From Gammaproteobacteria bacterium (GTDB lineage Bacteria > Pseudomonadota > Gammaproteobacteria > Steroidobacterales > Steroidobacteraceae), in contig JANYAD010000032.1 in NCBI GenBank assembly GCA_025355165.1, forward strand, positions 1 to 64,000: DNA of 64,000 nt. Direction: 5' to 3'. The stretch's first letter is position 1, and each line of letters begins with the position of its first letter. Made by a program: the position numbers and the translations under genes. Positions 53,514 to 62,373 of the stretch are shown here, piece after piece. The notes under the pieces are model-generated. The model worked only from the letters and a program-made list of their open reading frames with translations, made no database searches and was not told where the DNA came from.

Positions 53514-55193
53514 ATGAGATTCTCCGGCGGCGGATGCCTGATCGCATTCACTGCTCTGAGCGGGGCGATCACCCAGTCGGCCTTTGCAGCCAAGCTCACG
53601 GACCTCGAACATACCCGAATCGAGGAACCGCGTCCGGCGGATGTGCCGAGTGATCGGGAACTGGAAGCAGCGGGCGCAATCATCGGCAATGTAGAAATTG
53701 CCACGCGCAATATCTTCGATGAGAGCGATCCCCGCGAGAGGAACGGTTTGTTCAGCCTCGCCGACCGCTTGCACATCCGAACCAAGCACGCCACGGTTCA
53801 AGCGCAATTGCTGTTCGCGAGCGGCGATCGGTACCTCGGGCGCAAGCTCGCGGAGACTGAGCGCAACATTCGTCTTTTGTCGTATGTGTATGACGCACGC
53901 ATCGTGCCGGTGCATTTCGCCGACGGCAAAGTCGATATCAGGGTCATCACCAACGATGTTTGGACTCTCAGCCCCGGCATCTCCTTTTCCCGTTCGGGCG
54001 GCACCAACGACACCAAGTTCAATTTGCAAGACACCAATTTCCTGGGATGGGGAAAGACCTTGCAGGTGTCCCGCGGCAGCACGGTGGATCGCACCAGCAA
54101 CACCGTGTCTTGGACCGATCCCAATGTGCTCGGCTCAAGGTGGGCCTCGGACCTCACCTATGCGAACTCCACTGACGGCTCGCAGCGCGCGGTGCTGTTG
54201 GGACATCCTTTCTATTCGCTGGATGCGCCCTGGAGCACGAAAATTTCTGCGATCAGTTTCGATCGAACCATTTCACGCTACAACCTGGGCAACATCGTCG
54301 ATCAATTCAAGGACAACCAGACCTCCTATGAGCTGAGCGGCGGGGTCTCGAGCGGCTTGGTCGACGGATGGACCAAACGCTGGACATTCGGTATGCGCTA
54401 CGACCGCAATTTGTTTCAGGCGGCACCGCTCAGCTCCGCGCCCGCCAAGATTTTGCCAACGGATAGGACCCTCTCCTATCCGTTCGTTGGCTTCGATGTT
54501 CTACAGGACGCCTACAAGAAAATCGGCGATGAAAATCAGATCGGCCGGACGGAAGACCTCTATTTCGGCACGCAAGTCACCGGCGAGATCGGCTATTCCA
54601 GCAGCGTTTTCGGCGCGGACCGCACCGGGGTGGTGCTGAGCGTGAAGGGCCTTCGCGGCCTCGAATTGCCGGTGCAGCAACAGCTGTTTCTGACGGGCGA
54701 TATCTCCTCGCGAATCGAGGGCGGCAATGTGCGCAATTTAATCGCAGATGCCGCCGCCAAATATTATTGGCGATGGCGCCAGAATTGGCTGCTTTTTGCC
54801 GCCATCTCGGGAACGACAACCTCTTCGCTCGATCCGGATAAACAGCTGCTGCTCGGCGGGGATAATGGGCTTCGCGGATATCCGCTGCGCTTCGAATCGG
54901 GTACCTCGAGGGGAATTTTTACCGTAGAACAGCGCTTTTACACCGATTGGTATCCGTTTCGCTTGGTACGCGTGGGCGGCGCGGTATTCGCCGATGTCGG
55001 GCGAACTTGGGGTAGCGGTGTCATTGGCAACAGCGACCCGGGGTTGCTCAAGGACGTGGGCTTCGGTATGCGCTTGGGAAACACACGTTCGGGCTTGGGG
55101 AACGTACTGCACGTTGATTTTGCGTTTCCTCTCAACACCATCGCCGGCATCTCCAGATTTCAATTTCTGGTGCAAACGATGCAGAGCTTTTAA
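53514..55193 (+). CDS. Omp85 superfamily outer-membrane protein (BamA/TamA-like)
   Basis: A 559-residue outer-membrane protein. Signal peptide (CLIAFTALSGAITQSAFA), a single POTRA-like domain at about 85-150 (YLGRKLAETERNIRLLSYVYDARIVPVHFADGKVDIRVITND), then a 16-strand-type barrel. The Omp85 lock motif is present as LRGYPLRFESGTSRG, and the chain ends in an aromatic residue (MQSF) as barrel substrates do. It is much shorter than BamA (five POTRA) and TamA (three), so it is one of the small Omp85 proteins of unknown job. It starts 12 bases after glnB. Confidence 0.82.
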   Translation: MRFSGGGCLIAFTALSGAITQSAFAAKLTDLEHTRIEEPRPADVPSDRELEAAGAIIGNVEIATRNIFDESDPRERNGLFSLADRLHIRTKHATVQAQLLFASGDRYLGRKLAETERNIRLLSYVYDARIVPVHFADGKVDIRVITNDVWTLSPGISFSRSGGTNDTKFNLQDTNFLGWGKTLQVSRGSTVDRTSNTVSWTDPNVLGSRWASDLTYANSTDGSQRAVLLGHPFYSLDAPWSTKISAISFDRTISRYNLGNIVDQFKDNQTSYELSGGVSSGLVDGWTKRWTFGMRYDRNLFQAAPLSSAPAKILPTDRTLSYPFVGFDVLQDAYKKIGDENQIGRTEDLYFGTQVTGEIGYSSSVFGADRTGVVLSVKGLRGLELPVQQQLFLTGDISSRIEGGNVRNLIADAAAKYYWRWRQNWLLFAAISGTTTSSLDPDKQLLLGGDNGLRGYPLRFESGTSRGIFTVEQRFYTDWYPFRLVRVGGAVFADVGRTWGSGVIGNSDPGLLKDVGFGMRLGNTRSGLGNVLHVDFAFPLNTIAGISRFQFLVQTMQSF

Positions 55194-55672
55194 GCCTTCG
55201 CTGCCTTGCGCCGCAGCGAGATCAACCACAAAACGCCGAAGCACACGCCGAAGTTCAACACCCACCACCACAGCTGGCGGGCACTGTTGCCATCCTCGGC
55301 TTCACCCGCCGCACGCGCGATATCCAAAGTCCCTTTAAGGCTGGTAATTGCGCCGCCCTGGCTCACTTGAAATTCCACCGCCGCCGCTCCGGGCAATGCC
55401 AGATCTTGGGTCTCGAGGGCGTAGCTGCCGTCGATCTGGGCCGTGGTGGGGTGCGCCGTTCCCCGCAGCACGACGGTAACGACGGCATCTCGCACCGGCG
55501 CATTGTCGTTGATGCGGCTGACGTGAATGCTCATTTTGGCGTCATGAACCACGCCCACGGCCAGCAAATCCTGCGAGCGCGCCTCAACGCGTGCCGGCGA
55601 GGCCGGCGTGTCGGCGCCCAGTGGTGCCGCCGTCAGTGCGGCCAAGGCGATGCAGGTGAGCACTCTCCTCAA
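55190..55672 (-). CDS. Exported/membrane protein of unknown function
   Basis: A 160-residue protein: signal peptide (MRRVLTCIALAALTAAPLGA), a beta-rich domain of about 90 residues (VVTVVLRGTAHPTTAQIDGSYALETQDLALPG) that looks Ig-like, and a C-terminal membrane anchor (WWWVLNFGVCFGVLWLISLRRK). It overlaps the DUF4337 gene by four bases and meets the Omp85 gene end to end. Family unknown to me; the layout resembles accessory proteins of efflux or copper systems, but no metal motif is visible. Confidence 0.7.
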   Translation of the reverse strand: MRRVLTCIALAALTAAPLGADTPASPARVEARSQDLLAVGVVHDAKMSIHVSRINDNAPVRDAVVTVVLRGTAHPTTAQIDGSYALETQDLALPGAAAVEFQVSQGGAITSLKGTLDIARAAGEAEDGNSARQLWWWVLNFGVCFGVLWLISLRRKAAKA

Positions 55673-56190
55673 AGCAGCGCGCCCAATACGCCCAAACCCA
55701 CCCCGGCAATGCTCGCGATCACCCCGAGGGCGGGAAAAAATACCTTACGCGCCAAAAAATACAGGGAGCACAGCACCAAGCCCAATTCCAGCAAGCCCTC
55801 GCCGAGGTCGAAATAGAGCGCGCGATGCTCTTCCACCGCGGTTTCCTTGTCCTTGGCCCGCGCCTCTTCCTGAATCTTGTCCGCATCCGCGGCGTACTTG
55901 GCGCGTGCAGTCTCCAGCTTCTGCACCAGCGCCTCTGTCTTGGCAGGATCCAATGCCAGCGCCTTCATCAGCGTGAGCGCAACCTCCTCGGTATTTTCGC
56001 GGGTTTTTTTTGCCTGGTAATAGGTCCATTGATCGTTCGATTCGGTGCGGTGGATCACCGCCTGGGTATGTGCGCGATGCGAGGCGATGGTGACGACCGA
56101 CAACAAAATGCCGACAACCCCTACCAAAATACCGACGCGACGGGAGTTCGGATCGGCGGCATGTTCCGGCGTGAGTTCAATTTCAGGCAT
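55669..56190 (-). CDS. DUF4337 family membrane protein
   Basis: A 173-residue protein with three membrane segments: one at about 18-36 (RRVGILVGVVGILLSVVTIAS) and two at the end (LGEGLLELGLVLCSLYFLARKVFFPALGVIASIAGVGLGVLGALL). A charged coiled-coil-like middle (about 60-125; SNDQWTYYQAKKTRENTEE) lies between. These fit DUF4337. Function unknown. Cotranscribed with the next gene (ATGA overlap). Confidence 0.82.
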   Translation of the reverse strand: MPEIELTPEHAADPNSRRVGILVGVVGILLSVVTIASHRAHTQAVIHRTESNDQWTYYQAKKTRENTEEVALTLMKALALDPAKTEALVQKLETARAKYAADADKIQEEARAKDKETAVEEHRALYFDLGEGLLELGLVLCSLYFLARKVFFPALGVIASIAGVGLGVLGALL

Positions 56191-56231
56191 GAAGTTCGAG
56201 GTTCCTTTGGGGCTTGACGAATTTTTCGAGT

Positions 56232-56663
56232 CTAGGGATTTTCGGCCGTGATCTTAACGATCACGTGCTCGACATAGTGCAAGGCTACGTTGGTGAGCAG
56301 CGTGACACCGGCCACCATGCAGGCGAGCAGCGGCCTGTCCACCCCAGCGAGCACACCCAACGCCGACGTGCACCAAAGGGTGGCAGCGGTATTGAGGCCC
56401 CGGATGTCGGTACCCTGATGCAGGATCACGCCGGCGCAGATAAAACCGCTGCCGGTCACGACTTGGGCGGCGACCCGAGATACGTCTCCGCCGAGTGACA
56501 AACCCGCGACCACGAAAGCGGCCGATCCTAAGGATACCAATGCATTGGTGTGAATGCCGGCCGGGTGGCCGCGCAAGCGCCGCTCCAGCCCGACGATGGC
56601 GCCCAATCCCAATGCCAAGAGAAACTCCAGCGCTTCCCTGGTCGAATCCGTACCTATATGCAT
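56232..56663 (-). CDS. MgtC/SapB family membrane protein
   Basis: A 143-residue membrane protein with four to five helices and the MgtC signature: ALGLGAIVGLERRLRGHPAGIHTNALVSLGSAAF and QVVTGSGFICAGVILHQGTDIRGLNTAATLWCTSALGVLAG. It lacks the C-terminal ACT-like domain of full MgtC. Related proteins help growth at low magnesium; others have no known role. No Mg-sensing leader is visible. Confidence 0.9.
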   Translation of the reverse strand: MHIGTDSTREALEFLLALGLGAIVGLERRLRGHPAGIHTNALVSLGSAAFVVAGLSLGGDVSRVAAQVVTGSGFICAGVILHQGTDIRGLNTAATLWCTSALGVLAGVDRPLLACMVAGVTLLTNVALHYVEHVIVKITAENP

Positions 56664-56834
56664 GCTTTACACCCGGAGCGGTTTGTTATGCGCACCTTGC
56701 ACAAAAACTCGGCGAATTTTAACGCAAAATGACCGGCACGAACGCCGATAGGCCCGCGTGGCAGATCTATTGCAGAGAATTTCCTTCAGGCGCCGTCTTG
56801 GCGGCTGTCGCGAAGCTCGATGAGAGCAGAGCGG
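56664..56834. other. Gap between mgtC-like and ilvH genes
   Basis: About 170 bases between two minus-strand genes. It should carry the promoter of the mgtC-like gene. I see no ORF or RNA gene I can support. Confidence 0.4.
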
Positions 56835-57335
56835 TCATTTGGCCATGTGCAAGCGCGGATGGCTGCGCGCAATGCCGAGAACGCCGCTGCGCACCACCTC
56901 GATGATTTTGCCGGACTCGCTGATCAGCGCAATAAATTCCCCTATTTCCAATTCCGTGCCCACGAGCTCGACGATGTAGCTCGAGGGATTGGCGGAGAGC
57001 ACCTTGCCGCCGGCGCGCGCCACCGAAGCGCCGGCGGATTCGAGGTGCTGCGCATCGATCTGCAGTTTGATCAGCAGCAACTCGCGCGCAAAGTGATCGC
57101 CGCTGGTCATGTCATCGACCGCGACCACGTCGACCAGCTTCAGCAGTTGCGCATTGATCTGTGAGATCACCGCATCGGAACCCATCGTCACCAGGGTCAC
57201 GCGCGAGACGGTGGAGTCGTCGGTGGGGGCAACCGAGAGGGATTCGATGTTGTATCCGCGCGCCGAAATCAAGCCCGTGACCCGGGTGAGCGCGCCAGCT
57301 TCGTTTTGTAAAAGTATTGCGATGACATGACGCAC
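56835..57335 (-). CDS. ilvH: Acetolactate synthase small (regulatory) subunit
   Basis: 166 residues. The N-terminal ACT domain (HVIAILLQNEAGALTRVTGLISARGYNIESLSV) binds valine for feedback inhibition, and the C-terminal domain (about 85-160) contacts the large subunit. Normal length. In most bacteria it follows ilvI on the same strand; here it is divergent from ilvI with only 65 bases between the starts. Confidence 0.95.
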   Translation of the reverse strand: MRHVIAILLQNEAGALTRVTGLISARGYNIESLSVAPTDDSTVSRVTLVTMGSDAVISQINAQLLKLVDVVAVDDMTSGDHFARELLLIKLQIDAQHLESAGASVARAGGKVLSANPSSYIVELVGTELEIGEFIALISESGKIIEVVRSGVLGIARSHPRLHMAK

Positions 57336-57400
57336 AGCACTTAGCAGGATACGGAAGGCGGCACGTGGGCGCCAGAGCCTAAAACTGCTAGTCTTTCCTC

Positions 57401-59236
57401 GTGAACGACCCGCACGACCAAAAACTCCAAGGCGCCCACTCGCTGTCAGGCGCAGCGATGACCGGCGCCGACATACTTGTTCAAGTTTTGGCCGATGAAG
57501 GTGTGGATACGATTTTCGGATATAGCGGCGGCGCGATATTGCCGATCTATGACGCCGTTTTCCGTTACAACCAAGAACACGGCACGGCCATGCCCCTGAT
57601 TGTGCCGGCCAACGAGCAAGGCGCTGGTTTCATGGCGGCAGGGTATGCCCGGGCCAGCGGCAGGGTGGGCGTGGCAGTGGTTACTTCCGGCCCGGGTGCC
57701 ACGAACACGGTGACACCGGTGCGCGACAGCATGGCCGATTCAGTGCCCATCATCGTGATTTGCGGCCAGGTGCCGACCACGGCGATCGGCACCGACGCGT
57801 TTCAAGAAGCACCGGTGCCGAGCATCATGGGTGCTGTGGCCAAGCACGTGTTCCTGATCACCGATCCGACCAAACTCGAGGCCACAGTGCGCACCGCGTT
57901 TGAAATTGCACGTACCGGACGTCCCGGTCCCGTGGTGCTCGATGTGCCGAAAGACGTGCAGAACTGGAAGGGCGTGTTTCACGGTTCAAGCCGCCTATCC
58001 GTGCCCGGCTATCGGCAGCGTATGAGCAGACTGGAAGCTGCCAAGCTGCCGCAGGCGGCTTGCGCCGAGTTCTTCGCCGCTCTAAAGGTGGCGAACCGTC
58101 CACTCATTTATGCCGGCGGCGGCGTCATCAATGGCAGGGCCGCGGATGCGCTGCGCGAATTTTCCAGGGAATTCAAGATTCCCGTGGTCACCACCCTCAT
58201 GGGAATCGGCGCGGTCGATACCACCGATCCTTTATCGATGCGTATGCTCGGCATGCACGGCACCGCATTTGCCAATTATGCGGTTGATGATTGCGATTGC
58301 TTGCTGGCGGTGGGGGCGCGTTTCGATGATCGGGTCGCCGGCAACGTGCCGAAGTTTGCGAGCGGCGCCAAGTTCATCGCACATTTTGACATCGATGCAT
58401 CGGAAATCGACAAGGTCAAACGCGTTCATTGGAGTCACGTGGGCTTGATGGCCGAGGCGCTGCTGCAACTGCTGGCTTACGGCAGGGAGCATGAATTTCG
58501 GCGCGACTGGTCGGCGTGGCAGCGGCACTGCGAGGAGCTTCGCGTCAACCACGCGATGAACTACGACCGAGACAGTCCCTTCATCCAGCCTTACTTCGTC
58601 ATAGAGGAAATCAATCGGTTGACTCGCGGCGAGGCGGTCATCACCACCGGCGTCGGCCAGCATCAAATGTGGGCCGCGCAATACTTTGATTTTCGCAGCC
58701 CAAGGCTTTGGCTGACCTCAGGCAGCATGGGCACCATGGGGTTCGGCCTGCCGGCCGCGGTCGGCGCGCAATTCGCGCAGCGCAATCGCCTGGTGATCGA
58801 TATCGACGGCGATGCCAGCATCCGCATGAACATCGGCGAATTGGAAACCGTCACTACCTACGATTTGCCCATCAAGGTCGTGGTGCTCAATAACTTTGGC
58901 GACGGTATGGTTCGTCAATGGCAAAAGCTGTTCCATAAAGGCAGGATGAGCGCGAGCGACAAAAGCTTGCATACCAAAGATTTCATCAAGGCGGCGATGG
59001 CCGACGGCTTCAAATACGCCGTGCGCCTCGATCAGAAGGCCGATGTGCGGCGGGTCGTCTCAGAGTTCATCAATTTCAAAGGACCTGCATTTCTGGAAGT
59101 CATCATCGACCGAGATGCCGGGGTCTATCCCATGGTGGGGCCAGGTCACGGCTACAGCGAAATGATCACCGGCGATCACATTTCCTCGCGCACCGAGGTC
59201 AAGGCCAAGACCCCGGACGCATCGGAAATGTTCTAA
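57401..59236 (+). CDS. ilvI: Acetolactate synthase large subunit
   Basis: Condenses two pyruvates, or pyruvate and 2-oxobutyrate, the first shared step of branched-chain amino-acid synthesis. 611 residues from GTG 57401. ThDP-binding Glu is in VPANEQGAGFMA. The ThDP/Mg motif is DGDASIRMNIGELETVTTY ending in LNNFGDGMVRQWQ; usual large subunits have GDGSFQMN and LNNQYLGMVRQWQ, so both sites are slightly changed. FAD-contact region GMHGTAFANYAVDDCD is present. About 20 extra N-terminal residues precede the family start, and a later ATG at 57458 (MTGADILVQVLADEGV) could be the true one. Divergent from ilvH. Confidence 0.94.
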   Translation: MNDPHDQKLQGAHSLSGAAMTGADILVQVLADEGVDTIFGYSGGAILPIYDAVFRYNQEHGTAMPLIVPANEQGAGFMAAGYARASGRVGVAVVTSGPGATNTVTPVRDSMADSVPIIVICGQVPTTAIGTDAFQEAPVPSIMGAVAKHVFLITDPTKLEATVRTAFEIARTGRPGPVVLDVPKDVQNWKGVFHGSSRLSVPGYRQRMSRLEAAKLPQAACAEFFAALKVANRPLIYAGGGVINGRAADALREFSREFKIPVVTTLMGIGAVDTTDPLSMRMLGMHGTAFANYAVDDCDCLLAVGARFDDRVAGNVPKFASGAKFIAHFDIDASEIDKVKRVHWSHVGLMAEALLQLLAYGREHEFRRDWSAWQRHCEELRVNHAMNYDRDSPFIQPYFVIEEINRLTRGEAVITTGVGQHQMWAAQYFDFRSPRLWLTSGSMGTMGFGLPAAVGAQFAQRNRLVIDIDGDASIRMNIGELETVTTYDLPIKVVVLNNFGDGMVRQWQKLFHKGRMSASDKSLHTKDFIKAAMADGFKYAVRLDQKADVRRVVSEFINFKGPAFLEVIIDRDAGVYPMVGPGHGYSEMITGDHISSRTEVKAKTPDASEMF

Positions 59237-59242
59237 CCGTCC

Positions 59243-59662
59243 TCACCATCGGCCCACATTCTGCATTGTGGTCCAGGGCACCTCGGGTGTCAGTGCCGGG
59301 CCCTTTTGCAGCAATTCGATGGAAATCCCGTCGGGGGAGCGCACGAAGGCCATGCGGCCATCGCGGGGCGGCCGAGAGATCGTAACTCCATGCTCCATGA
59401 GGCGCCGGCATGCGGCATGAATGTCATCGACCGCATAGGCCAAATGACCGAAGTTGCGCCCTCCTGAATATTCCTCAGGGTCCCAATTGTGCGTGAGTTC
59501 GACTTGCGCTTCCTCATCGCCCGGTGCCGCCAAGAACACCAGCGTATAGCGGCCCTGCGGATAATCCTCGCGCGATAATTCCTTCAAACCAAGCGCATCG
59601 CGATAAAAGCGCAGTGATCGCTCGATATCCGCAACGCGCACCATTGTGTGTAGATACTTCAT
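59243..59662 (-). CDS. gloA: Glyoxalase I (lactoylglutathione lyase) family
   Basis: Converts the methylglyoxal-glutathione adduct to S-lactoylglutathione. About 139 residues from ATG 59662, which follows a GAGGGG site; the longer track ORF is spurious. Metal ligands match GloA: His in YLHTMVRV, Glu in AQVELTHNW, His in NFGHLAYAV and Glu in GISIELLQK. The ending (ALTPEVPWTTMQNVG) is atypically long. Converges with ilvI, seven bases apart. Confidence 0.9.
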   Translation of the reverse strand: MKYLHTMVRVADIERSLRFYRDALGLKELSREDYPQGRYTLVFLAAPGDEEAQVELTHNWDPEEYSGGRNFGHLAYAVDDIHAACRRLMEHGVTISRPPRDGRMAFVRSPDGISIELLQKGPALTPEVPWTTMQNVGRW

Positions 59663-59795
59663 TGGCCCCTCTTCTGATGCTTTCAATCTGGAGGATAGAG
59701 TCCCCAAAAGCAACTCGCGGGAGTGACACCGATGAGCGTTCATGGACGGTGCGCCACGCGCCCGCGGAAACTGGTGTCACCATTTGGCAACACAT

Positions 59796-59825
59796 TTGAC
59801 ATAGTGCAGCAAGGGCGGTTAATAA
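59796..59825 (+). promoter_or_regulatory. Predicted promoter P1 of the transcript before dctA
   Basis: TTGACA at 59796-59801, an 18-base spacer and TAATAA at 59820-59825. A second pair lies 40 bases on: TTGGAT at 59837-59842, 17 bases, TATGAT at 59860-59865. Both read rightward. Confidence 0.5.
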
Positions 59826-59831
59826 TCGTTT

Positions 59832-60044
59832 AACTATTGGATTTGGATAGATTATCGCCTATGATGAGCGTGACGAAGATGGTATGTGTTTCCTCCAGCG
59901 TTACTTAGTTGCAACACTGGGCGGCACCAACAAGGTCGAACGTTTAGGCACTTTTGTGCGGCGTATCCGCCACCCATGGACGTGTAGGTATTTACCCATC
60001 ACCTGTTCCACTCGATTCCCCGGCACGTCCGGGGATTCTTTTTG
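59832..60044 (+). ncRNA. Candidate non-coding RNA or short-leader transcript
   Basis: About 170-210 bases bounded by the two predicted promoters and a strong intrinsic terminator. It holds no gene in the track. A 15-codon ORF (ATG ATG AGC GTG ... TAG) starts at 59861, but the second -10 box overlaps its start, so it is doubtful. Small stems such as GCGG/CCGC and GGTA/TACC are visible, but I do not recognise 6S, tmRNA, RNase P or a riboswitch. It could be a trans-acting sRNA or the attenuated leader of dctA. Confidence 0.4.
60018..60044 (+). terminator. Intrinsic terminator before dctA
   Basis: CCCCGG-cacgt-CCGGGG, a six-pair GC stem with a five-base loop, followed by ATTCTTTTTG. The clearest Rho-independent terminator in the window, and it lies 55 bases upstream of dctA rather than after a gene. 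Confidence 0.8.
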
Positions 60045-60098
60045 AAATCCTTATAAAGTTTGTGCACTGAAAGCGCGCGAATCGCGTAAATTTTGTGC

Positions 60099-61379
60099 GT
60101 GAAAAACCTATATCGCTCGCTATACGTCCAAGTGCTGGTCGCTATCGGTCTTGGCGTGTTGCTGGGATATTTCTACCCACAGCTTGGCGCCAGTATGAAG
60201 CCGCTTGGCGATGGCTTCATTAAACTCATCAAAATGCTGATCGCGCCGGTCATCTTTTGCACCGTCGTGCTGGGCATTGCCGGCGTTCAAGACATGAAAA
60301 AAGTGGGCAAGACCGGCGGTCTCGCGCTCATTTACTTCGAGGTCATGAGTACCGTGTCGCTGATCCTTGGACTGGTCGTGATCAACGTATTACATCCGGG
60401 CAGCGGCATGAATGTCGATCCCCAGTCGTTGGACACCGGCCCTTTGAAAGATTACACGGCACCAGGCAGATTACAGTCGGTGACGGACTTTGCGCTCAAC
60501 GTCATCCCCTCGCAAATGGCCGATGCGTTCGCCAAAGGTGAAATCCTGCAGATTCTGTTGATCGCCCTGCTGTTCGGCTTCGCGCTGCAACAGCTCGGGA
60601 GCCGTGCCGCCGCGGTGATGAGCTTCATCGAGTCGCTTTCGCACGTGATTTTTTGGATTGTCGGCATCGTCATGCGATTGGCGCCTATCGGTGCATTCGG
60701 CGCCATGGCCTTCACCATCGGCAAGTATGGATTCCATTCGCTAATCGCCTTGGGCGCGCTGATGGTAAGTTTCTATGCGAGTTGTCTGCTGTTCATTTTT
60801 GGGGCATTGGGAATCGTTGCCCGCGTGCACGGTTTCAGTATTTTGCGATTCATCAAATACATCAAGGATGAGCTGCTCATTGTGCTCGGCACCTCCTCCT
60901 CGGAAACCGTGCTGCCGCGAATGATGGCCAAACTGGAAAACCTCGGTGCCGCCAAGCCCGTGGTCGGATTGGTGATTCCCGCCGGTTATTCCTTCAACCT
61001 CGACGGCACCTCGATCTATCTGACCATGGCGGCGCTCTTCATCGCGCAGGCGACCAATACGCCCATGAATCTATATCAACAGTTTGCCCTGCTCGCCGTC
61101 TTGTTGCTGACGTCCAAGGGCGCCGCCGGCGTGACGGGCAGCGGCTTCATCGTCCTCGCTGCCACGCTCTCCGCCGTGGGTACGCTGCCGGTGGCCGGCC
61201 TCGCTCTCATTCTTGGGATTGACCGATTCATGTCCGAAGCGCGTTCTCTCACCAATGTGATCGGCAACGGTGTCGCGACGCTGGTCATCGCCAAATGGAC
61301 CGGCGAGCTGGACGTTGCAAGATTGAATAGCGAACTTCATCCAGCTGCGCCCATCGCCCTGCGGCCGGCGATTCCATGA
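60099..61379 (+). CDS. dctA: C4-dicarboxylate/proton symporter (DctA-like)
   Basis: A 426-residue inner-membrane DAACS transporter with eight helices and two hairpins. Signature motifs: the Ser-rich [45 protein letters not shown] and the closing hairpin [21 protein letters not shown]. The DctA type is suggested by this wording; GltP-like glutamate uptake is the alternative. GTG 60099 ([12 protein letters not shown]) is chosen over TTG 60093. It overlaps cysK by four bases. The terminator upstream suggests attenuation. Confidence 0.92.
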   Translation: MKNLYRSLYVQVLVAIGLGVLLGYFYPQLGASMKPLGDGFIKLIKMLIAPVIFCTVVLGIAGVQDMKKVGKTGGLALIYFEVMSTVSLILGLVVINVLHPGSGMNVDPQSLDTGPLKDYTAPGRLQSVTDFALNVIPSQMADAFAKGEILQILLIALLFGFALQQLGSRAAAVMSFIESLSHVIFWIVGIVMRLAPIGAFGAMAFTIGKYGFHSLIALGALMVSFYASCLLFIFGALGIVARVHGFSILRFIKYIKDELLIVLGTSSSETVLPRMMAKLENLGAAKPVVGLVIPAGYSFNLDGTSIYLTMAALFIAQATNTPMNLYQQFALLAVLLLTSKGAAGVTGSGFIVLAATLSAVGTLPVAGLALILGIDRFMSEARSLTNVIGNGVATLVIAKWTGELDVARLNSELHPAAPIALRPAIP

Positions 61380-62359
61380 GCATCCAAGACGGGTTTGTTG
61401 GCGCGGTCGGCAACACGCCCCTGATCCGCCTGCGCGGCGTCAGCGAGGAAACCGGCTGCGAGATTCTGGGAAAAGCCGAGTTCATGAATCCCGGCGGCTC
61501 GGTTAAGGACCGCGCGGCGAAATGGATTGTGCTCGACGCGGAACGGCGCGGCACGCTAAAGCCTGGCGGCACGGTGGTCGAGGGCACCGCCGGCAATACC
61601 GGAATTGGGCTTGCGCATGTTTGCAACGCGCGCGGCTACAAATGCGTCATCGTGATGCCGGACAATCAAGCGGCGGAAAAATATCAGATCATCGAAGCGC
61701 TGGGAGCGGAACTGCGCAAGGTGCCTGCGGTACCCTACAGCAATCCGAATCAGTTTCAAAAGGTGGCGGGCCGCCTCGCACAAGAATTACCCAATGCCAT
61801 TTGGGCCAATCAATTCGACAACATCGCCAACCGCGAGGCGCATTTTCAAAGCACCGGACCTGAGTTGTGGCAAGGCACCGGCGGAAAGATCGACGTCTTT
61901 TGCGCCTCCACCGGCACCGGCGGCACTCTGGCTGGGACCGCACTCTATTTGAAATCACAATCCGCCGCAGTGCGCATCGTGCTGGTGGATCCTCCCGGCA
62001 GTGCCTTGTACCACTACATCAAGGAGGGCGAACTGAAGACCGATGGCGGTGCTTCGATCACTGAGGGTATCGGCACCGGTCGCGTGACCGCGAATTTGCA
62101 AGGGGCGCCCATCGATGACGCCTTGCGCATATCGGACGCCGAGACCCTGCGCTTCGTCTACCGGCTGATGCGTGAAGAGGGTTTGCTGCTGGGCAGCACA
62201 TCCGGAATCAATGTCGCCGCGGCGGTGAAGTTGGCGAAGCAACTGGGCCCGGGTCACACCATCGTCACCATCCTGTGCGACGGGGGTGCAAAGTATCAAT
62301 CGCGCTTGTTCAACAATTCTTGGCTGTCCGAGCGCGGATTTCTCGAGGCAATCGCCTAA
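61376..62359 (+). CDS. cysK: Cysteine synthase A
   Basis: Makes L-cysteine from O-acetylserine and sulfide. 327 residues. The PLP-binding Lys44 is in [11 protein letters not shown], the phosphate loop is [10 protein letters not shown], and the substrate loop is [13 protein letters not shown]. It overlaps dctA (ATGA) in an unusual pairing. Convergent with cysG-cysH, the other sulfur-assimilation genes here. CysM-like function cannot be excluded; the ~100-residue sequence after the PLP site is of the longer CysK form. Confidence 0.94.
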   Translation: MSIQDGFVGAVGNTPLIRLRGVSEETGCEILGKAEFMNPGGSVKDRAAKWIVLDAERRGTLKPGGTVVEGTAGNTGIGLAHVCNARGYKCVIVMPDNQAAEKYQIIEALGAELRKVPAVPYSNPNQFQKVAGRLAQELPNAIWANQFDNIANREAHFQSTGPELWQGTGGKIDVFCASTGTGGTLAGTALYLKSQSAAVRIVLVDPPGSALYHYIKEGELKTDGGASITEGIGTGRVTANLQGAPIDDALRISDAETLRFVYRLMREEGLLLGSTSGINVAAAVKLAKQLGPGHTIVTILCDGGAKYQSRLFNNSWLSERGFLEAIA

Positions 62360-62373
62360 GCAGTGAGCATTAA

